Assembly: GCF_032854445.1 (NCBI RefSeq)
Contig: NC_088300.1
Coordinates: forward strand, 24,287,608 to 24,351,607
DNA: 64,000 nucleotides
Origin: Liolophura sinensis
Lineage: Eukaryota > Mollusca > Polyplacophora > Chitonida > Chitonidae
Direction of reading: 5' to 3'
The notes beneath the pieces are model-generated. The model was given only the letters and a program-made list of their open reading frames with translations. It was not told where the DNA came from and did no database searches. Both the position numbers and the translations under genes were made by a program. Positions 58,408 to 64,000 of the stretch are shown one piece after another; within the stretch, counting starts at the first letter, position 1; each line of letters begins with the position of its first letter.

Positions 58408-61006
58408 AATTACATGTGACAGTGGTGATGCAGTTTTATAAGCTGATGATCCAGAAGGTCTCGAGTATTCTGCAAGTACATGTACATGTAAGTATTTTTG
58501 AGTGATTTTCCTGTTTACTAAGTGTTTTGACAACAGTATTTTGAGTATAAAAATTATAGACTTGTTCAGTGACGCCTAATAGACTGTGAGTTATCACGAC
58601 ATTTTTCTACTCAATTCTGTTAAGTTAATGTGCTAGATTATGTTGCTCTTTTTTTAAACGCTAAGAATTTGCCAATATATATGTATGGTAGTGATTTTAC
58701 ATCAAATATAGCAGTGGATATTAATTACATTTCCTCAGATAGCAATCACATACTGATGTGGGGTAGAACCCTTGTGATGCATGTCAAAACCATGTGCAAG
58801 TTTAATGCAAGTTAATAAATGTATTAGTAAATAGTTTTAAATGCTTTCAGTGGAGTAAGAAGCAGTGTGACTTTTAAAAAAAAAAAAAAAATTAAGCCAA
58901 TGCTCACATATGTGCACTGTAGACCATTAAGCACATGGAACTACCATGGATCTATGTGAGGAATAAAAACCCCGTAAAACAATTTCAGGGCATCTCCAGC
59001 CGTCTAGCATCCCAAAGTATCATTTAATATTTTGAAATACATTAAAATATGTTAAAACATAGTAGTAATAAAATATAAACCAGGTTAGAGTCTCCAGGTG
59101 AACTGGCTATTCCTGAAAACAGTCCTCCTTCCATACTGTAGACAGGGGGTTAATCAGCATACATATGTAACACTGACAAGGATCGGGAAAAAGTACTTCA
59201 TAAACTTGTATTAAAACAAAAAACAAAAACAAAAAATTGACACGTTTCAAGTTTTCCATAAAGTTCAGTGAAGCAAAACTGAGCAACCACAGAGGCAGAA
59301 ACTTTCTCCCCCTAATTCTCTCAGCATCCGTTTTAATCTCAGTCAATTCTGTTCTCTGAGATTCAAGGCATAATGCTGGAGGCTGCAGAATGCTGCTCTG
59401 GCTACTTCCGTCTTCCTGTTCTTGCAGAAATTGATTCCGGTGTAACCCCAGATAATTTTATTAACACTGACATTGCCAGGCAGGGATAATCTTTCTTTAT
59501 TTTTTAGATATGCAGTTGGTATGAAACTACGGCTAAGCTAGAAAAAAAAAAACAGCCCCAAAGCTCTGGCATTTTCACTTTTTTCTCCAAAAAAAAAAAA
59601 AAAAAATACCCAAAAACTTTATTGCTGGTAAAATACTGGCTGTATTACCTGTGTTGTTCGCCAGAAACTTAATGACTGTAAATAATCTGTTGGGCCTTGA
59701 ACATTGTAAAATTTTTCTTACAGTGTACATGTACATACACATTTACACAAAATGTCACCATGTAACTTATATTGCAATTTCACACAATATAATGCCATGG
59801 AAAATTGTTAGTTCTTGAAACGTTACAATACATTTACTTCATAAATTGTTGCATGAGAACATCAGTTATTTATTGTCAGAAAGGAAAACTGTGCCCAGGG
59901 ACTATAAACCTATGAGTACTAAGTATCATATCATTTTCTTCTAACTTTCATGACCATCGAGAAATTCCAGACTGCTGTTCAGAGATTTACAGGTTACCCT
60001 AGGTGATACATGTACAAGTATTTCTACCACATTTTTCTAGCTTTAACACCAGTAATACAAAAATTCACAGTGTTCCATCGACAAGTCCTGTCCAGTACTT
60101 ACAGCACCAGGGAGCACATTTTTCTAGCTTTTACCCCAGTATTACAAATATTAAAGGAGAAGAAAATTCAAATATCAATCAAATACCATTGAAAAGAGTA
60201 TGCTTTTCCTCGCAGGAAAATTCTAATATGTACCTCAACTTGATAAATTATTAATAAAATCAGGCCCAAAATCGGCTGCGGGCGACTCCATTTTGCCTAA
60301 AAACTAGTCCCGAAGTATTCTGTGTTAGGAGGAGAATTGCCGTCGGAAACCGCCGAAGTGCAGTTCATACATTTCCGGAGGAAGTCTTCTTCCCTTGAAG
60401 GTAGCGAACAGTACAGTTCGTTTTCTGCTTGGTGTTGGGGAAACCAGATTGTTGAACGTAGGTTTCGAGCTTACACGAACAAGCTGGCAGTTTTAACGAC
60501 TCTCATTGGCTGACAGGCAGCATAAATTACAGGATGTTCAAGATGAAGGACGCGATGGACTCAGCGATTTATGTCAGCTTTGCCGTTTTTAGGCTTTACG
60601 TGTATGGCGAGGAAAAATTGCAAAATTATGCGGCAGACACCACCAGACAGAAATAAATGTGCTCTTTTCAGTCTATAATGTCATGTTTTTAGGTTTTCTT
60701 CTCCTTTAACAATGTGTTATGGGCAAGTCTGTCCATTGACAACTGGGAGATTATGCAATCACACGATGTATTGCTCTGTAAAACTTCTGATTCATTTCTA
60801 CCCGAGAAATCCGGCTGAATCATCAAGCTACCTGCAACAGGTAGGCTACAGTGGACGCTAGGTATGAGACGGCGCGGCGTGTGGCGAACGCACCAGGATT
60901 CTGAACGACTGAAGACATAGCGTAAAAATGATCTGAAAACTTGGGGCTGTTCTGACAACACTGCCGTAAGGCTGTCAAAATCGCGGGCAAACAAACAAAA
61001 TCTTAC
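56351..61006. other. First intron of the CIPC-like gene (presumed)
   Basis: AT-rich sequence with A-runs near 58879 and 59588. The segment about 60270-60690, with ACTAGTCCCGAAGTATTCTG, is distinct in composition and may be a repeat I cannot name. No exon is supported. Confidence 0.45.
58352..58404. repeat. TA dinucleotide microsatellite
   Basis: About 26 uninterrupted TA units, in the first intron of the CIPC-like gene. Confidence 0.99.
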
Positions 61007-61100
61007 CTCAGTTGTGCTGTGTTTGTTTAAAAGCAGCAGCTCACTGTATTCGCTGAAGGTTGAGTCTGTGTGTTAAAAAGCCAACAGGAAAACACTGCAA
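61007..61100 (-). other. CIPC: Probable noncoding first exon and promoter region of the CIPC-like gene
   Basis: The minus strand reads GCACAACTGAG|GTAAGATTT, a strong donor at 61007, with no coding frame before it. The surrounding 60.84-61.21 kb is richer in G, C and CpG than the rest of the window, as expected at a promoter. It would splice to the acceptor at 56350 (TTCCTTTCAG), 19 bases before the start codon. The 61100 end and the link to the gene are inferences; RNA evidence is lacking. Confidence 0.4.
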
Positions 61101-61585
61101 TGTTGACTTTAGGCTCGCTGATCTCGTCGACTGTGTCGCAAGCCGATAGCTACCTATCTGCCATCAGTGGACGGTGTCAGGTCTCGCTGGCAACGTGAGG
61201 TCGCGAGACTAGTCCAGATAATGTCTCGAAGGCCATAAATAGCTGATTATATACCTATATATGCCTGGAAGACCACCTGCTTATTATGTGCTCTTCACAA
61301 GAAAAACAGACCCACTGGACCGATAGCAAATAGGCTTACGTCTTCCCTATATAAACTGATATAAAACATGTAAGATATCAGTATATATAGGCCTACGGAT
61401 TTCTTTGAAGAAATTAAAACCCATGTGTGTATTCTATTAACATTGGATGTAGAATGTTCTACCTCCAAGGATTTCTAAATATATGAATATGTATATTGTA
61501 CGCCTATATGTTTATTGAAGGGAAAGGTATACGCCCACCCCACCCTCAACCACTCCTCTTATTCTACCAATGTTTGTTTTTGTGC

Positions 61586-61611
61586 ATGTAAAGATTCGCC
61601 AAGGAATATGT
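61586..61611. repeat. 26-bp inverted repeat, left partner
   Basis: ATGTAAAGATTCGCCAAGGA plus ATATGT. It is the reverse complement of 63795-63820 with one mismatch. Confidence 0.85.
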
Positions 61612-61730
61612 CGCTTTTCCCACATCCCTGACACCCTGCAACTAAAGGCAGTGCAGATACAGGCACGCTACAGAAAAGGCGCATACATTTCAGCTCTATT
61701 AGCCTACGGACATGCGTGCGGTTAATCTTC

Positions 61731-61731
<1 letters not shown>

Positions 61732-61824
<93 letters not shown>
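61732..61824. repeat. TA dinucleotide microsatellite
   Basis: About 46 uninterrupted TA units, followed by a short AATAATAATA run. The overlapping ORF of Tyr-Ile repeats is an artefact. Confidence 0.99.
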
Positions 61825-61829
<5 letters not shown>

Positions 61830-61854
61830 CAATAATAATAATAATAACAATTTG

Positions 61855-62145
61855 TTAATTTTAACAAAAAGTCTGTTGTGTGAGCGATGTTATAATGTAT
61901 TCTGTTATATTCAACATAATATCCTAAAAAAACCCTCTTAATTTCAACTTTAATTTTTAATTTTCCTTGTGTGAGTGAGGCTATATTGCATTCTGTTATG
62001 TCCAATATAATATCTTGTGAGTCTGTCTCAGTCCTTATGTAGAATTAAATGGATACGTGTGTTTAACATTAACAGAATAATACACAAATTATTACATGTA
62101 TAGCATCATTCAGACAACATATACATTATGTTAAATTTAGCAGAT
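61855..62145. repeat. MITE-like element, copy 2
   Basis: AACAAAAAGTCTGTTGTGTG with GTATTCTGTTATATTCAACA on the left, and TATAGCATCATTCAGACAAC with ATGTTAAATTT on the right. Same family as 27141-27339 but diverged, and carrying an internal partial duplication. Confidence 0.65.
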
Positions 62146-62267
62146 TACTTTTTTTCTTTTTTTTAGACCACAATATGCCGATGGCGCTAACAAAAACCGT
62201 TCTTTATAACAATTCTATAGAACGTCATGCTTTTAACTGAATTTCATTATAAAAGTTATAACGAGCT

Positions 62268-62612
62268 TTAGTGAGTGAGTGAGTGCTTAGGGCTTATCGT
62301 CGTACTTAACAATTTTTCAGACATATGACGACGAAAGAGCCCTCAGAACGCATGTACGTGTAATATACCTCCTTGTTGCACCGCGGATTTCCACCACCCT
62401 TTTATCTAGTGCTGCATCACTGAGGCGATTTACCAAAGGCAAGTAAGGCGCCCCGCCCGAGCCATAATACTGATACGGCTCAGCCAGTCGTTGTACTATC
62501 CCCTTAATGCTAAGCTTCAAGTGAGGAAGCTATAACTTCTTCCTTTAAGGTGTTAGGTGTGACCCGACCCAGGATTGACCCTGCCTACCGCCCCCGAAGC
62601 GGATGCTCTACA
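62268..62612 (+). repeat. Dispersed interspersed repeat
   Basis: Begins GAGTGAGTGAGTGCTTAGGG, with TCGTCGTACTTAACAATTTT and CATATGACGACGA early, GGCGCCCCGCCCGAGCC in the middle, and CGACCCAGGATTGACCCTGC then CCGAAGCGGATGCTCTAC at the end. The 3' part resembles a tRNA-like 3' half in reverse. An older copy lies at 50966-51285. I associate this repeat with molluscan genomes. Confidence 0.7.
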
Positions 62613-62789
62613 AAAAGAATTTCAGTGCGCGGTTAGTTTTGGATCATAGCAATGAAATCCCATAGAACAAGGTTAAATAAATATAATGCTGAAAAATGGT
62701 CGTTCTTTAATTGGAACAATCCTCAAATTATATACATGCTGTTCATCTGTGTCAACAGGGAGACAGACCTTGATTGACATACCTGCACA

Positions 62790-62845
62790 CTCAAAAAATC
62801 ACATAAGATAACAGGCTTTCTATTAAATTTAACAGATTCTTTAGA
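62790..62845. repeat. MITE-like element, partial copy 3
   Basis: Contains ACACTCAAAAAATCAC, then AACAGGCTTTCTATTAAATT and TAACAG, matching one end of the element at 27141-27339. Confidence 0.5.
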
Positions 62846-63149
62846 GCTCCCCAAACTCATTATGCATTGATTCTGATTGTGTTTATACTTGCTGACCTTC
62901 TGTTTGTATGACAATTAAATTTAGCCCAGACTACCGTTAATAATAGGCTACTTGTATTCTTGTTCGCGAAGCCTTTGCGATATAAATCTGTCGAAGATGA
63001 GCGTAAGACCTTTTGCGCAGTCTATATAACAGTCTAAGAAAAATATGGTGCGGATATATATACATGTACATGTGAGAAAGTTCGTCATAAACCTGCCCAG
63101 GGTCGGTGGTTTGCCTAGGCACTTTCACCGTTGCATATTAAGCATATTT

Positions 63150-63475
63150 TCTTGATTTTATTTATTCATCACGATGGAATTACAACCATGATTAAATAAA
63201 GCTCTTAGGGAGCTAGCTCTAGCCCCTGACAATGGAAAAGATATACTTAAATAGCAAACCAAGCAGACGTGATATATTATAGTAGACAACGCAGAGTATT
63301 AAATAATCAGTTGTGGTAATGTAATGTACATGTATGTGCTACATACCAAACGAGTAGAAACTAAATTTGCAATAAATATTTTTTGATCTCAGATTTAAAT
63401 AGAAAAGCTGAAGGAACTAGCCGTGGGTTTGTTGGCAATTTATTCCATTCCCGTGGGCATGATATATATGATATG
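63150..63475 (-). mobile_element. 3' end of a non-LTR retrotransposon (CR1/Jockey-like LINE)
   Basis: On the minus strand about 63460-63361 encodes CPREWNKLPTNPRL, then SAFLFKSEIKKYLLQI and a stop. This is the typical WNxLP...FKxxLKxYL end of LINE ORF2 reverse transcriptases. Downstream, about 210 bases of 3' UTR end near AATAAATAAAATCAAG. The frame is lost upstream, so only a 5'-truncated remnant is present, as is usual for LINE insertions. Confidence 0.55.
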
Positions 63476-63612
63476 GCATAAGACAATGCACTCAAGTAAA
63501 ATATATAAATATTACATCTTATTTCATGCACACTGACACTGAATCAGTAAATGAGTCATGGTATTTGACTACTTTCACAGTGGCTAATTTCCACATCCCT
63601 TAACCTACTCTC

Positions 63613-63653
63613 CGTGTGTGTGCGCGCGCGCGTGCGCGTGTGTGTGTGTGTGT
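63613..63653. repeat. Mixed GT/GC microsatellite
   Basis: GTGTGTGTGCGCGCGCGCGT, GCGCG and then (TG)n; an alternating purine-pyrimidine tract of about 40 bases able to form Z-DNA. Confidence 0.95.
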
Positions 63654-63794
63654 TCGCCAGTGGGAATATTTTTGACAAATAATGTATATTTGAGATAGAG
63701 TAGCGTAAACATTATATCGTCAGTATATAACCAGTGGCCTTCAGATCTTCGCAAAGACACAAACAACATACATACATATATATCGTATATCTGT

Positions 63795-63820
63795 ACATAT
63801 TCCTTGGCGAATCCTTACAT
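63795..63820. repeat. 26-bp inverted repeat, right partner
   Basis: ACATATTCCTTGGCGAATCC plus TTACAT; partner of 61586-61611, 2.2 kb away. Confidence 0.85.
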
Positions 63821-63895
63821 TAAACGCTGGAGTTTCCATCTATATTTGCTTCAGAGATTAAACGCTGGAGTTTCCACCAATGTTTGCTCCATCGA
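63819..63895. repeat. 38-bp direct duplication
   Basis: ATTAAACGCTGGAGTTTCCA occurs at 63819 and 63857, with similar TTTGCTxCAxxGATTA endings. It starts at the end of the 26-bp inverted repeat. Confidence 0.75.
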
Positions 63896-64000
63896 TTACA
63901 CACCGCTGCTATACACCAACCACATCAAGGTTTAATTCTTTCTATTTCGATTGCGAGAGTATAGAGTTACCCTGGAAGCACCTGCTTGAAGACCCTGAAG

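Overview
The window is eukaryotic, AT-rich and repeat-dense, with spliced genes. It most likely comes from a mollusc. Evidence: a tRNA-derived SINE recurs on both strands with the tail GAGTACGGCGTAAAACACC, which I associate with molluscan V-SINE/RUDI-like elements. A second dispersed repeat (about 62.27-62.61 kb, older copy about 50.97-51.29 kb) is also of a type I associate with molluscs. The host-like gene is an invertebrate CIPC homologue. The species is not determinable by eye.

Layout. 1-4.27 kb: 3' part of a Gmr1-type Ty3/Gypsy retrotransposon. Its integrase precedes RNase H, the reverse transcriptase core is missing, and a 3' LTR of about 1 kb follows. 4.27-10.4 kb: a 51/37-bp minisatellite, its diverged duplicate (45-bp unit), duplicated flanks, and exon fragments on the minus strand that are paralogous to the CIPC-like gene further right. 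10.4-20.5 kb: mostly no genes; a 144-bp tandem repeat, a possible solo LTR, another paralogue fragment, foldback elements and SINEs. 21.134-24.788 kb: a complete PIF/Harbinger DNA transposon with 58-bp TIRs, TAA target duplications, and both standard genes (DDE transposase, MADF/BESS protein). The genes are convergent, interlocked through each other's introns, and each is interrupted by one in-frame TAA. 28.0-31.4 kb: a large uninterrupted gene for a transposase-like protein of a family I recognise only as 'uncharacterised'. It is flanked on both sides by clusters of the motif TGTCATTWCCGTAAY; this is the best candidate for an undescribed mobile system. 31.4-41.9 kb: mostly repeats and unrecognised sequence, plus a short ORF of 88 codons with a C-terminal membrane segment. 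42.0-61.0 kb: a minus-strand CIPC-like (CLOCK-interacting pacemaker) gene. Five coding exons with matching phases give 343 residues, preceded by a noncoding first exon. Its introns hold SINEs and a 24-bp minisatellite. 61-64 kb: TA microsatellites, MITE copies, a dispersed repeat and the 3' end of a LINE.

The genes do not form a pathway. One gene looks like host regulation (CIPC-like). The rest are parts of at least four classes of mobile element (Gypsy/Gmr1, Harbinger, the unnamed DDE-like element, LINE) with their non-autonomous passengers. All splice sites and domain calls were made by eye from the sequence.
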